From positions 53,982,001 to 54,046,000 of the forward strand of contig NC_086172.1 in NCBI RefSeq assembly GCF_023053635.1: 64,000 nt of DNA, given 5' to 3'. The notes beneath the pieces are model-generated. The model was not told the DNA's origin and made no database searches. It worked only from the letters and a program-made list of their open reading frames with translations. Position numbers and translations under genes: made by a program. Source of the stretch: Elgaria multicarinata webbii (taxonomy: Eukaryota; Chordata; Lepidosauria; Squamata; Anguidae). This document shows positions 45,094-56,298 of the stretch, piece after piece. The stretch's first letter is position 1; the number at the start of each line of letters is the position of its first letter.

Positions 45094-45839
45094 CGTGCAA
45101 TAAACAGATTGGCCTTCTCCACTTTAAAGAGATTATGATCTAAGAGAGGAATAAAATGCTAGCAGCCTGAGATAACAAATGGCTTCAAACTCTAGCAGTT
45201 AAATTCATTTCAAGCCTTTCTTTTTTTTCCCATTTGCTATATTGATCTTTGCAGCCAACTGAAACCAAAAAAGCACTGGGAAGAACTTGCATTTATAGAC
45301 ATGATTACTTAGGCCTGCTTCTATTAAATAAAAATAATTAGATAAATGTTTACACTTGCAAATTAAACATAATTATTTTCTATTTGTTTTTCCACATCAA
45401 GGAACTTTTTCTTCTCCCATTTCAAGCACTGAGAAGGAATTTGTTTATACAGGATCAATAGAGAGCCCTAGAATGCAGATCTGATCACATCATTTGCTCC
45501 ATGCATTAAAGTGTTGTTTTAAATTTATCACTTTAATACTCCTAAGTCCTTTGTTTGCAGAACCAAAGGATTCTAGTTGCCAAAAGGATGTTGAATTCAC
45601 ACTGGGAGAGCCAGAAAGGAGTGATCACAAATGAAGTTTATTTACACTAAAACAAATGCAAGTTTATGCAAATTTACATTTTTATCTTTCCCCAAAGAAT
45701 CCACAGAATTTTAGTTTGGTAATGTCCTAAGAGTTATGTTAGACATCGCTAGTGTCTCCTTTCACAAAACCACATTTCTCGGGTTTCCAGTTTAATTCTA
45801 TAGTGTATCTGTCTCCTTTGAGTCACGATAGCCAAGTGC
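45094..45839. other. Intergenic, no feature seen
   Basis: No gene or recognised repeat. Confidence 0.45.
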
Positions 45840-46131
45840 AGGGCTGGCCCTACCATAACACAGAGTGAGATGGCCGTCTCAGGCAGCAGATCCTGCAATA
45901 TGTGTGAGGAACAGCAACCCCTTTCCCCCCTCTGGCCGATCCCTTCTGTTAGCAGAGAGCTGCGTCTTGCACCTGCACCCCCTAAGCTAGCCTTCCTTCA
46001 GGTGCTGTGGAGCACACGAATCCATTGCCAGTGTTAAATAAGATTCATCCACCTGACCAGTCAGACTCTGTATGTAGAATGGGGTGGAGGGGGTACCATC
46101 AGGAAGCAAACTGTCTTGGGCCAGCCCTAGC
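45840..46131. mobile_element. hAT-like MITE, CAGGGCTGGCCC family
   Basis: Ends CAGGGCTGGCCCTACCA and (inverse) CTAGGGCTGGCCCAAGACAG. It has a GGCCGTCTCAGGCAGCAGAT motif near the left end. About 290 bp. No exact 8-bp duplication was confirmed. A likely relative's right end is at 19190. Confidence 0.72.
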
Positions 46132-48282
46132 AAAGAAGAAAAGCTGCCAATATTCCAAACGTAATGTTTATTCTCTTACATAGCCTACAGTTTACCCATT
46201 TGTCAGTGGATATCCAAACTATCCATACTTAGATAAGATATAATACGTGTCTTTGGCATGTTTACATTACGCCAATTCCCCTCAAGCAGCCACTTACATA
46301 GGTGCCATTTTACTACTTTGCTGCTTGACCTATTGTGGTAGCCCATCTATCCCAGTGGTTCTCTTTTCTTCCTCATTGTCCCCTACAACTCCCTGCCTTG
46401 ATGTATTCAGGCACATCATCTTGATCTAGGAACTTGATCTTGCCCAGTCACTCCATAATGTTTGCACATGCACCATAGTGGCAGAAAAACTTGCCGTGAA
46501 GCTTCTTTTGCTAGCCACAAATGCTGATCTAGGCAGCTGCCTACCTGGCAAAATCACATCTTTTGGTGATCTTGTAACTCCGTCACTCTCTCATGTCAAC
46601 CCAAAGACATGGCGGCCTGATGAGGTGTGTGCTTTTGCTTGAATCTGGATAGGAAACATTTTGAAAGCTGTTCACCCACTTTGCGCTTTAGTCAACGGGA
46701 GAGTTCCTGCTGATTTCATTAGGTCTGGGCAGCCAAAGTAATAATGGACGCTCCAAGCAAATTTCCTGGATGCCTGGAGTTTATGAGCAGCAAGCTACTT
46801 CCAAATAAAAATCATTCATGGATTCCTGTCACTACCCCGTTCATTTCTTAAACAGAAGAGAGGAAGCGTTTGATTTTAAATCTTTCATTCACTGCTGAAA
46901 AAGAGCAGCAACCAGGTGCACAATGACTAATCTGTCCCCCATGCTTCCCAGCAGCATATACATGCTCAAGCTCTGTCCATTTTTATTGAAAGGACCACCA
47001 CTTCTCCAACTTTCTTCAAAGCTATTTGATCACAGTATCCAGGATATTTCATGCTCTCCCCCACCCGCACCCCCAAGCGAAAGGCTTTGTGATGTCTTTT
47101 TACTTGCTGCCATGTATAAGCTTCACGTAAGGGCAGGAGGCTATGGCTTAATAACTTGTTGCATGCACAGAGTTTCCCCCAGCACTGCAGTGCACCGGGA
47201 TCTTTGTGGTCACCAGGAGTTCTGTCTGTGCATCAGAATGCCTGTAGAGCTTTGGAGTGAATCCATGTACTTGAAAACATATAAGCTAGATGCTGCTGTG
47301 CTACTGATACCTGCTGCTGTCTCTCTTAACTGAAAATGCCAGAGCTAATAATTGGGGATTTTTATGCGCCTACACACAAAGCAGACACTTGACAACTGAA
47401 CTGTAACCCCTACCTTACAAGCCACAAATTTATGTCAAATATTGGGGAAAGCATCATCATCATAAGGAAGTTTGGAGCATAGGCACATTCACCCATCCAA
47501 AACGAAGAAGCTCTAAGGGGAGGCAGCTCCTAATTACTTTCCTGACACCTGGAGAGGAGCTCTGGCACCAGAAAAGACTCAAAGATCTTCATGATAAATA
47601 TTTGATAACTTTGCAATTAGATCATTTTGAGTATTGGATTTGGCCAGCGGCACCACTGCATGTCAACTTAAGGAATTCATGTCGCTGATTTTAGGGAGAA
47701 TATGAGATGCGGATGGTCTGAAATCATTTTAAATGCTGATAATCTTGAGAAATCAAGATGAACTGGTACTACATCATCAACACAAGATAATCTGTAAGGT
47801 TTTGTGCATATTACAGTCCAGTTAATAGGTTGATTCCCTATTTAGTCATACTTAGAGTAGACCTATTGAAATTAATGGTGACATGTTAGTCATGAGTAAC
47901 TTAAGTCTCATTAAATTCAATGGGTCCTAAATTTGGAACCAACCCATTATAGTTTTACAGAACAAGTACAGTGAGCATTTTCCAATCAGTTGAGCAGGCA
48001 GAATTAGGGCCTTACATTTCAAAATTACACAACTGAAAAATGGATGCCATTATTATGTCTTACAAAACTGTCATTTGTACTGATATTTCCCCCCAAAAGA
48101 CGTCATGCATTGAAATCCTGCAAAGATATTTTGTGCTAATAATATAGTTAGCTACAAAGCAAAGCAGAACAATCGTCACGGAAATGAACTGAAGTCTACG
48201 TAAGGTGAAGATTGTGGATGTCTTTTAACTTTTCAATTGATTTTACAGAACATATAAACCATAATGTAGGTATCTCCTAAGA
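46132..48282. other. Intergenic; small MITE remnant near 47820
   Basis: No gene. The frame 46923-47333 (136 codons) has no motif. CATACTTAGAGTAGACCTAT and TTAAATTCAATGGGTCC at 47818-47930 are a decayed CATTGAATTCAATGGG-family element. Confidence 0.4.
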
Positions 48283-49008
48283 ACATAAGAATAGCCATGC
48301 TTGGCCAGACCAAAGGTCCATCTAGTCCAGCATTCTGTTCACTCAGTAACCAACCAGCAGCCCATGGGAAACAAGTAGGACATGATGCAACAGCACCCTC
48401 CTGTCCATTTTCACCAGCAACTGGTGTATACAGGTATGCTGCCTATGATACTGGAGGCATAGCAGCATCAAGATTAGTAGCCACTGATAGCCTTCTCCTC
48501 CAGGAATTTGTCTGACCCCTTTTAAAGCCATCAAAATTGATGGTCATCACTATGTCTTGTGGTAGTGAATTCCACAGTTTAACTATGCGCTGTGTGAAGA
48601 AGCACTTCCTTTTATCTGTCCTGAATCTCCCACCAATCAGCTTTATGCCCTGCTCATGTTCTTCCCTCCTCAAATGCTATGTTCCTTACTCGCCCAAGGG
48701 TTTCTACTTCCCTTGCTTGGCTCCACCCATTCTCTCTTGCTGCTTCATTTTTCCTGGAATTCTCTTCCAGAGTATTTGTGGATAGTTGCTTTAATTACAG
48801 TTTTGAAATCTCAGTTAAAACCTTTTATTTTTTCCAAGTTTCAGAAACCTTAGTATAGATTTTATTCATTGCTGGTAATGTTATTTATTTTTTAGCGTGT
48901 CCAGACTGTTTGTTGCATTCCCTTCCCTTCTTTTATTTTGTGATTTTATTAGAAAGTAAGCCTTTGTGGCAGGGATTTATTTTTTATGGTGCAATATAAA
49001 ATAATACT

Positions 49009-49039
<31 letters not shown>

Positions 49040-49385
49040 TGACCCCGGGTTCTAGTACAATGAAAAAGAGAGAGAAGTATCTCCCTGTACATATTCTCCA
49101 TGCTATGAATAATTTGATACACCTCTATCATGTTTCGCCTTACCCGCCTTTTTCCCAAGATATACAATCCCATCTGTTGTAACCTTCCCTCATAGGGGAA
49201 TTGCTCCAGCTCCGATTATTTTAGTTGCCCTTTTCCTAGCTCTTTTTTTTTTAGGTGTGATGACCAGAACTGTACGCAGTATTCTAAGTGTGGTCACACC
49301 ACAGATTTGTATAAGAGCAGAATGAAATTGGCAGTTCTATTCTCAATTCCTTTCCTAATTAGGCCTAACATAGAGTTTTCCTTTT
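48283..49385 (-). mobile_element. CR1 LINE 3' end, minus strand, split by a plus-strand LINE fragment
   Basis: The minus strand carries the CR1 ORF2 end at 48661-48450: IKLIGGRFRTDKRKCFFTQR then VKLWNSLPQDIV. The 3'UTR inverse is AACATAAGAATAGCCATGCT and CCAAAGGTCCATCTAGTCCA. CR1 sequence resumes at 49039 (GACCCCGGGTTCTAGTAC) and runs to about 49385 (CGCCTTACCCGCC, GACCAGAACTGTACGCAGT). The plus-strand fragment at 48662-49038 interrupts it; CATG at both junctions may be part of a target duplication. Confidence 0.9.
48662..49038 (+). mobile_element. LINE 3' end (L2/CR1-like) nested in CR1
   Basis: The plus frame contains LLHFSWNSLPEYLWI-ALITVLKSQLKPFIFSKF, an ORF2 C-terminal pattern, then ATTAGAAAGTAAGCCTTTGTGGCAGGG and a GGTGCAATATAAAATAATA ending with (CAA)n at 49010-49038. 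It shares its 3' end with the fragment at 352-505. Confidence 0.75.
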
Positions 49386-49437
49386 TTTTCCTTCCCCCCA
49401 CCCTTTTTAACAGCAGCCACACCCTGCTTAAGCATGA

Positions 49438-49616
49438 CACATGACATTGCCTCATACCAGGTTAAACTATTGGTCCATCTAGTTCAGTACTACACGAATT
49501 GGCAGCAGCTCTCCAGGATTTCAGGCAGGAGCCTTTCCCAGCCCTTCCTGGAAATGCCAGGGATCAAAGCTAGAACCTTCGGCATGCAAACCATGTGCTC
49601 TACCACTAAAGGGGAT
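49438..49616 (-). mobile_element. tRNA-Ala-derived SINE, minus strand
   Basis: The inverse tRNA-like head: GAAATGCCAGGGATCAAAGC (T arm/B box), CCTTCGGCATGCAAACCATG (anticodon arm), TGCTCTACCACTAAA (A box, from TAGTGGTAGAGCA). The inverse body: GGCAGCAGCTCTCCAGGATT TCAGGCAGGAG, GGTCCATCTAGTTCAGTACT. It is the best preserved of the three copies in the window. Confidence 0.85.
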
Positions 49617-49789
49617 ATACAACCGTAACATTCCACTAGAGCTAATGACATTGCACTAGCGGAAGCTAGGTTCAAAACTATGCACAAGAGGAGAATCCAA
49701 CTATAGTAACATTTGCACAAGTATGATTATGCAAGCAGCTGCACAAGCACTTGCACAAGTGTAACATGCAAAAGAAAAATATTTCAAGG

Positions 49790-50400
49790 GTTTGTCTAAC
49801 TTGCATAATTGTTGGAGATCCAATGCACCTAATGCGTCTTTTATTCATGTTTTTACTATGCCCAATAGTTGCCCCTTTTGGGGAGGAGGTTATAATAAGG
49901 ATAAATTTTGTACTGAAACAGTCTTTAATATGTAAGGATGTACATGTCCTCCTAAACTACCTACCAGTTTCTTGGACGTTAACACAGTCAACACAAATGG
50001 ATTTTCAGAGTCCTTATGACAGCTAAAAGACTTATATTACTAAACTGGAAAAATAAATGTTTACCTCCCATAATGCAATGGACTGAGGACTTAGTAACGG
50101 TATCAACATTTAAAAGGATGTTGTATAGACACCACTTGCAAGTGGATAAATACAAGGCTATTTGGTCTGCTTTTCTTGTAAACCACCCAGAGAGCTTCGG
50201 CTATGGGGCAGTATATAAATGCAATAAATAAATAAACCTATGTATAACTTCCCTTCCTTTTCGTTGTTTAGAATGGTGTTTCTGATGGGGGGAAATGATG
50301 ACATTCCTATGTATGTAATATTAGTTCTTTAATTTTTTTCCAAAATTTCTTTTCTGTTCTGTTAAATTCACAATAAAAAGGGGGGAAACATTGAAAAATA
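49790..50400 (+). mobile_element. L1-like LINE 3' end, with an L2 tail inserted
   Basis: AAKRLILLNWKNKC-PPIMQW and LYRHHLQVDKYKAIWSAFL (50016-50170) follow the L1 ORF2 C-terminal pattern (AA.RLI...WK...P....W...F..IW.PFL). An AATAAAAAGGGGGG-like end is near 50381. The L2 ending CACCCAGAGAGCTTCGGCTA TGGGGCAGTATATAAATG with (AATA)n lies within, at 50174-50240. Confidence 0.6.
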
Positions 50401-50436
50401 TTATATTGCCTACTGTTTCATTTGCTATTGGCAGCA

Positions 50437-50568
50437 AATGGTTAGTGAGCATGTTTAAACTGTGGTTATGTAGCCATCAAGGTTAGGAATAGTTCACATG
50501 ACACACTAAGCCATTTTAGCTCGAAATGCTTAACCACCGTGGCTTAGCATGTCATCTGAACAAGGTCC
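50437..50568. mobile_element. Palindromic MITE, GACCTGTTCAGACAAC family (left arm missing)
   Basis: GGTTAGTGAGCATGTTTAAA, CTGTGGTTATGTAGCCATC and TTAGCATGTCATCTGAACAA match the centre and right arm of 32549-32737 closely. Confidence 0.75.
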
Positions 50569-51465
50569 TTCACTTTTTCTTCAATTAAGTTTGCTCATTT
50601 GAAAATACAGCTTCCCCCCGCCCCCTGCTGCTAGTTTAAAAGACGACAATTTAAACAATCCACTAGTGCCATCTGATGGAGAATAGCATTATAGCAGAGC
50701 AGCATTGTGTTTTAGAAGTGAAAGGCTGCAGTGCAATTTAATTGGAAGCATGTCCTGTTGAAATCTATGGGACTTACTTCTAGATAAACAGGTTAGAGAA
50801 TCAGGGTGAAAGATACAAATTTACATGCACTGCAATTCAAATCAGTATGGGGAAGGCAGACCACCCCACCCCCACTGCCTATTTCGCCTGGAACAGATGC
50901 CCCTTTAGTTCTCCTGCATATAATGTCTAAACCTCTGAAGAGTTTAATACACATTACACACATGTGACAAGTGGCTGCTATGTCTGAAAAAAAGCTGTTT
51001 CTGAAATGACATGACTGGTATAAAGAACCAGGGAGAGTGTTGCTTAACTCTGGCCAGAGCTACACCAAGCACTATGAAAGCAATATATAGGAGGCAGGAG
51101 CCACACTACTGCTTTATAGCAGTATTGAAGTGTACTGACAACTGTTGGAGCCCATTGACACATACCATGTACCGTTTTCATACCACTTTCATAGTGCTAC
51201 ATCCTACTTGGTGTAGATCTGGCCTCTCTTTCCCCACCACCACTTCTTCTAGGTTGACACTTCTAAATGTACTTGCAAGCCTACCTGAGTAGCAACAGGC
51301 ATGGGGCCAATGAGTTTGCTACTTCCATGGTCATAGATTATTCTGTTTTGCTCCAGCCAGTCACTCCCAGACATTTCCATAGACTTATCCCCATATCAGC
51401 ACATGCTTCCTCCCTGCCCCAGTCATGGACACAGACTTCTAGGAGAGGTTTTCATAGGGCAAGGG
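50569..51465. other. Intergenic; one MITE remnant
   Basis: CCTGTTGAAATCTATGGGACTTACTTCTAG at 50740-50790 is a CATTGAATTCAATGGG-family half. No gene. Confidence 0.45.
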
Positions 51466-51492
51466 TGAGCAGCTTGTGGCCCTCCAGATGTT

Positions 51493-52765
51493 CATAGAAT
51501 CATAGAAGAGTAGAGTTGTAAGGTGCTTATAAAGCCATGGAGTCCAATCCCCTTCTCAATGCAGGAATCTACCTTAAAGCATCCCTGAAAGATGGCTGTC
51601 CAGCTGCCTTTTGAATGCCTCTAGTGTGGGAGAGCCTAATACCTCCCTAGGTAATTGGTTCCATTGTCATACTGCTCTAACAATCAGGAAGTTTTTCCTG
51701 ATGTCCAGCCGGAATCGGGCTTCCTGTAACTTGAGCCCATTATTCCATGTCCTGCACACTGGGATGATCACGAAGAGTTCCTGGCCATCCTCTGTGTGAC
51801 AACCTTTCAAGTATTTGAAGACTGCTATAATGTCTTCCCTTAGCCTTCTCAAGGCTAAACATGCCCAGTTCTTTGAGTCTCACCTCATATGGCTTTGTTT
51901 TCAGGCCCAATTATCTGCATTGCCCTCCTCTGAACACATTCCAGCTTGTCTACATCACTTGTATTTATTTTATTTTATTTATTTATTTATTTATGTATTA
52001 CACTTATATACCATCCCCATAGCCAGAGCTCTCTGAGCGGTTTACAGAAATTCTAAAATTGAGATAAAAACAAGTATACAAAATTTAAAATTTAAAAACA
52101 CAGAACATACACACATAAAGCATTAAAAACTGTTAAAAAAAACTAAACATGTGGGTGATTGATGTGCTGCCATATGCCTGGGCAAAGAGGAAAGTCTTAA
52201 CCTGGCGCCGGAAAGATAGCAGCGTTGGTGCCAGGCGAGCCTTGTCAGGGAGATCGTTCCATAGTCTGGGGGCCACCACCAAAAAGGCCCTGTCCCTCAT
52301 TGCCACACTCTGAGCCTCTCTCGGAGTAGGCACCCGGAGGAGGACCTTAGGTGTTCAACGTAGTGACCAGGTATATTCACGTCAGGAGAGGCGTTCCATC
52401 AGGTATTGTGGTCCCAAGCCGTGTAAGGCTTTATAGGTCAAAACCAGCACCTTGAATTGGGCTTGGAAGCGGACCAGAGCAGGTGTTATATGGTCGAACC
52501 TTCTGGTTCCCGAAATCAATCTGGCCGCTGCATTTTGCACAAGCTGCAGCTTCCGAACCGTCTTCAAAGGCAGCCCTACGTAGAGCGCATTGCAGTAATC
52601 TAACTTGGAGGTTACCAGAGCATGGACAACTGAAGCCAGGTTATCCCTGTCCAGATAGGGGCGTAGCTGGGCCACCAACTGGAGCTTGTAGTATTGCTAA
52701 GCCAAGAATCCCCCTAACTGGGCATTTGGTTTCTTTTTCCTAGGTGTAGAACTTGGCATTTATCC
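51493..52765 (-). mobile_element. CR1 LINE 3' end, minus strand, split by an L2
   Basis: It starts with the inverse CR1 terminus CATAGAATCATAGAAGAGTAG AGTTG. The minus frame 51852-51667 reads RRLREDIIAVFKYLKGCHTE, then NNGLKLQEARFRLDIRKNFL, a clear CR1 ORF2 C-terminus. CR1 continues past the L2 at 52691-52765 (GGCATTTGGTTTCTTTTTCC, GTGTAGAACTTGGCATTTAT). Confidence 0.93.
51964..52684 (-). mobile_element. L2 LINE 3' end nested in CR1, minus strand
   Basis: (TTTA)n tail at the left, then CTTATATACCATCCCCATAG CCAGAGCTCTCTGAGCGG. The minus ORF2 sequence covers 52678-52382 (MVAQLRPYLDRDNLASVVHA, KVLVLTYKALHGLGPQYLME) and 52333-52140 (RAFLVVAPRLWNDLPDKARL). CTTGTA at 51958-51963 and 52685-52690 is the probable target duplication. 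Frame breaks are few. Confidence 0.93.
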
Positions 52766-52862
52766 CTGTTGTTGTACTGCAACTCCAGTCAGCATAGCCA
52801 ATGGTGAGGGATACTGGGATTTGTAGTCCAACAACATCTCAAGGGCTAGAGTTGCCTGCTCC

Positions 52863-53269
52863 TTAACTAGATAACTAACAGTGGCTTGGAACTCCCATTT
52901 TGGTTGCAGCAGAGAAAACATAAAAATAAAAACCACTAACAAGAAAAATTGGCATGCCAGGTCAACGTTTATTTTTACACAGAAGCACAACATAAGCACA
53001 TTGTGGTATTAAAAGTAATATTCTCTTTTTATAGTGTCTCCTTATTTTGGTGGTTTGGGAAGAATGAAAGAAGTTCTGGATTGACAGTCAACATCGCTAT
53101 ATAATGTAAAGAAAAATAAAATAACCACAAGACATGCTTTGGAAGATCTTTTGTATTTATGTTCTTTTTCTTTATACCGCCTACTAAAACTGTACGACTA
53201 TACACACTTTTTGCAGCTAATGGGATTTACTTCTGAGGAGGCATGTATAGAATTGCTCTCTTGGTCTTC
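52863..53269. other. Intergenic, no feature seen
   Basis: AT-rich sequence before the CpG-rich promoter. Nothing recognised apart from a possible MITE half (TTGCAGCTAATGGGATTTACTTCTGAG) near 53211-53240. Confidence 0.45.
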
Positions 53270-53310
53270 TCCTGGTGCCCGTCTTCGTGTAGCATCCTGA
53301 CCTGCGCTAC

Positions 53311-53395
53311 AACCCTATACGCGTTTGCCTGGACGAAAGCCTCACTGAACTCAATGGAACTTACTTCAGAGTAGACACGTACGATTCCTCTTGTG
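53311..53395. mobile_element. Small palindromic MITE, CATTGAATTCAATGGG family
   Basis: ACAACCCTATACGCGTTTGC, CACTGAACTCAATGGAACTT, ACTTCAGAGTAGACACGTAC. A full but diverged copy at the left edge of the MMADHC CpG region. Confidence 0.65.
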
Positions 53396-53992
53396 AGTTC
53401 TGCAAACTGCGGTCAAACGCAGGCAGGGCGGGGCAACCTCGTTGGCTTTTTCCCCGCCCTCCGTCATCGAAGTGGCGTGGCTCGATTATATCGCCCTGCC
53501 GATGGTTCGACAGTCTCTTCCCTCAGGTTACGCTGCGGCTCCGTCGTGAAGTATTTCATCGTCGGCTCGATTGGTTTAGGCTGCTCTCCTGCAGGCTTTA
53601 AGGAAAAGAGGGGGCGAGGGCGTTTCTTGTTTTCTTCCCCCGCCTCTTTCTCCATCGACGAAGAGGAGAATCGATTGGTCTCCCTGGGTTTCCATTTTAC
53701 GGGAACAAACAGAACGTGAAAAGAAAGAGGTAACGAGCCTGGCATCTCTGTCTCTCTCCCTCCTCTCCGTCTTCTGGGCCCCCACAATGGAGCCCCCTCT
53801 CTTCCTCTGCTCTTCTCCTTCTTCCCCCTCCTTTTGTTAGAAACGTCCCCCGGCCCTGCTGTTGTTTCGAGGCCGCAGAACAGCCTCTCGCTTTATCCCC
53901 GCCTTAAGAAGCGCTGTTCCTTAATGAGGACTAGCCACTAGCGTCCCCAATCTCAAATCAGCCTACCGCCGGTCGGGGCCCCTCAGCGCCTC

Positions 53993-54004
53993 CCTCTCCC
54001 TCTC

Positions 54005-54038
<34 letters not shown>

Positions 54039-54040
54039 GG
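53993..54040. repeat. (CT)n(CA)n microsatellite
   Basis: TCCCTCTCC units pass into pure CT and then CA dinucleotides, inside the MMADHC CpG-rich region. The minus-strand reading is (TG)n(AG)n, the same order as at 6469 and 10700. Confidence 0.9.
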
Positions 54041-54837
54041 GCCCACCGCGTCCGCAGTCTTCCGGGAAAGGCTTTTACTCGAGCTCTCGCCTACGTCGTC
54101 TTTCGGCCTGGCCAAAACTAGAACAGAAAGAGCCCCCTGCAGTGAGTGAGCCCCTTTGTTTTCAGAGGGGCTTACTTCCAGGTTAGGGGATGTCGGTTTG
54201 CAGCCTAGGCCTCCCTTGTTTTCTGGGCGTGTTGACTCACAATACAAGTGGAGCTAGTGACCTCCCTAGGGAAGCAGGCCAATGCCGAGCATGTTTACGC
54301 CGAAGTAAGTTTGCTACCAAGTAACGTGCCTAGGAGGGCCGTAGTTTGGGGGTGGGGTGGGTGTTTGGGTTGATCGGGTGCTTGGAGTCAAGAGAGGGGA
54401 AGGGGACAGCTGTGAGGAAAAAATGCTTCCTGCGCGCTCCCCGGGTCGCGTTACAGCTTCAGGACCAAAATCCCGTACGTACTACGCACCTACTACAAGT
54501 GCAGGCGGCCTCTGGCCAGCCTAAGTAGTATGGGGCTCTTTTTGCTGTCTTAATTTGCAAGAGATACCCCACAAACATACATACACACACCTTTTAACAA
54601 ATCCTAATACAGGTTAGAATCCTGACTTCATTTGCTAGGTACATTGCAGCACTTTGAGTGGCAAGAGAGAGACATGCCACCACCTTTTATATTCATTGAT
54701 TTTATTTATTACGTTTTTTTGCTGTCCAATGGCCAAAGCTCCCTGGATGTTGTTTTTTAATAACGATTTCGATTTCCAGCGTTAGTCTGTTCCAACAAAA
54801 GCATCAAAGAGGCTTCTGGCACTTTAAAGCAGGGATG

Positions 54838-54945
54838 GGCTCCAGATGATTTGGCCTATAAGTCCCATCCGCCCTAGCCAGAATAGCCAAAGGTAAGGGA
54901 AGATGGGATTTGTAAGTCAAAACATCTGGAAAGTCACAAGTTGCA
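54838..54945. mobile_element. Palindromic MITE, CTCCAGATGT family
   Basis: GGGATGGGCTCCAGATGATT, AGTCCCATCCGCCCTAGCCA and AAAACATCTGGAAAGTCACA are arms and centre as at 57668. Confidence 0.7.
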
Positions 54946-54962
54946 TCACTCTTCCTTATAGA

Positions 54963-55075
54963 CTCAGGTTGCAATCCTATGCATATTTAGACAGAATGCG
55001 CTACAGCTCACAGCATTCCCCAGTTTGCTGGGAGTTGTAGAACTTTTTTCTTCTGAACATTCTTAGAGTGAGCCT
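54963..55075. mobile_element. Palindromic MITE, TTTAGACAGAAAAAAGTCCT family
   Basis: GCAATCCTATGCATATTTAG ACAGAATG at the left and CTGGGAGTTGTAGAACTTTT at the right. Same family as 42188-42303. Confidence 0.65.
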
Positions 55076-56298
55076 TAACAAATTTATTAAGGCATAACCT
55101 TTCATGGACAAGAGTCCACTTCATCACACACACAAAAGCTGAACATTGTGAATAGAATTAAAAGGAATAAAGGCTCTCTTATCTGGGAATAAGCACTATT
55201 AAATATAAAAAGATTTGCTTCTGAGTAAACATGTATAGAACTCTGCTGCATGGTCCACATTAGATGATCTTGACTGTTTGGCCATAACATTCTTTTTTTA
55301 AACTGTTGCTATTGTTAAGGTATTTTATTAGTCTCTGTAAAATGACCAAATAAAAGAGATGACTAATATAATAGAAGAAAGGAGAACAACAATTAAAATA
55401 ATATAAGTAGGCTGATAAAGAAAGAATGGGAAAGCAGAAAAGTTGAATAGAGAAGCAGCTGGGAGGTGAGAAGAAACTGGGATACAAGAGAGAGATAAAG
55501 TGACATTTATGGTTTCATTAAGTGAAGCTTCTCCCATTTGTCCCTATTAAACTATCCTGGTCCCCTTCCTCAGTAATTATTCTCATTACTGAAGTTCTCA
55601 AATCTGAAATTTGGAAGTTTTGGGCAATTTTTTAAGTATGCCAACATTAAAAAGAAGTGTAGAAAAGAAGTATGTTTCCATTTGTAGTGGTTTCAAGGTA
55701 ATGTTTCAAAAGTAGTGTGTGTTAATGTTTCAGAACCACATTCGTTTCTGAATATAATGCTGGGGATTTTACATTAATTTTAAGTTCCAACAGACAGTAC
55801 TCAGGCCTATGACAATGCTCTGGCAGTATAAAGATAGATCTCTAATTGGTCAAGTCGTAAAAATTTACATATAGGTGGCTTTTCTTTTCTTTTTATTTAT
55901 TCTGAACCTGCTTTAGGTTTTTGTTGGGGTTTTATAAGTTTTCTCTGCAGTCTGCAAGGCTAGAAGTGTATACGTTTAACTGGATGCAAAGGCTAGGTAG
56001 GATCTATTCATGCCGTCATTTGAGGTCAGAATATTGGCATATTCTGTTAGCCTTCTTTTGGATTAAAATAATTTTGTGTCACCTCCCTTCATGCGCTTCA
56101 TGCCTCTCTATTATGGTTTGTGTTGTGCAGGTTCTAACAGTCATTTAAGGAGGTTCTCACCAGAGAAGAATTGGGCATTTGTTCGTGCACAGTAAACATT
56201 TGCTTGACAATGCAGCATGACTTGGACCCTTAAGTTGCATCTCAGGCCCAGCGTGTTACATAACCAGCCACTCTGATATGTGTGTGCCTCTGTTTCAG

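Larger units (their letters stand above)
51466..52862. mobile_element. CTCCAGATGT-family MITE split by a nested CR1
   Basis: The left end (51466-51492) reads GAGCAGCTTGTGGCCCTCCA GATGTT. The rest (about 52766-52862) resumes TTGTACTGCAACTCCAGTCA, GCATAGCCAATGGTGAGGGA, TTTGTAGTCCAACAACATCT. Together they restore the standard palindromic layout of the family, so the CR1 between them inserted into this older element. Confidence 0.82.
53270..54110 (+). promoter_or_regulatory. MMADHC: CpG-rich promoter region and probable non-coding exon 1 of MMADHC
   Basis: This is the most CpG-dense stretch outside the transposons and lies about 2.6 kb upstream of the first coding exon, in the expected orientation. 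It contains a GC-box-like GGGCGGGGC near 53425, inverted CCAAT boxes (ATTGG) near 53569 and 53673, and a good splice donor, AGAG|GTAACG, at 53729/53730. That donor could end a non-coding first exon that splices to 56299. MMADHC in mammals has a non-coding first exon. The transcription start is not determinable here. A short palindromic element lies at its left edge (53311-53395) and a (CT)n(CA)n tract at 53993-54040. Confidence 0.6.
54111..56298 (+). other. MMADHC intron 1 (inferred), with MITE copies
   Basis: If exon 1 ends at 53729, this is intron 1. It contains MITEs at 54838-54945 and 54963-55075, a possible L2 tail remnant (54700-54765) and otherwise unique sequence. No other exon is supported. 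Confidence 0.5.

Noticed and set aside
46923-47333. 136-codon plus-strand frame
   Set aside because: Sequence composition is not coding-like and no domain is visible.
49552-49616. Possible tRNA-Ala gene on the minus strand
   Set aside because: The acceptor and T arms are degraded and it is followed by a SINE body; two similarly decayed copies exist in the window.
53393-53787. Open frames of 69-108 codons in the CpG-rich region
   Set aside because: GC-rich promoter DNA lacks stop codons by composition; no domain, and the segment fits MMADHC exon 1 and flank.
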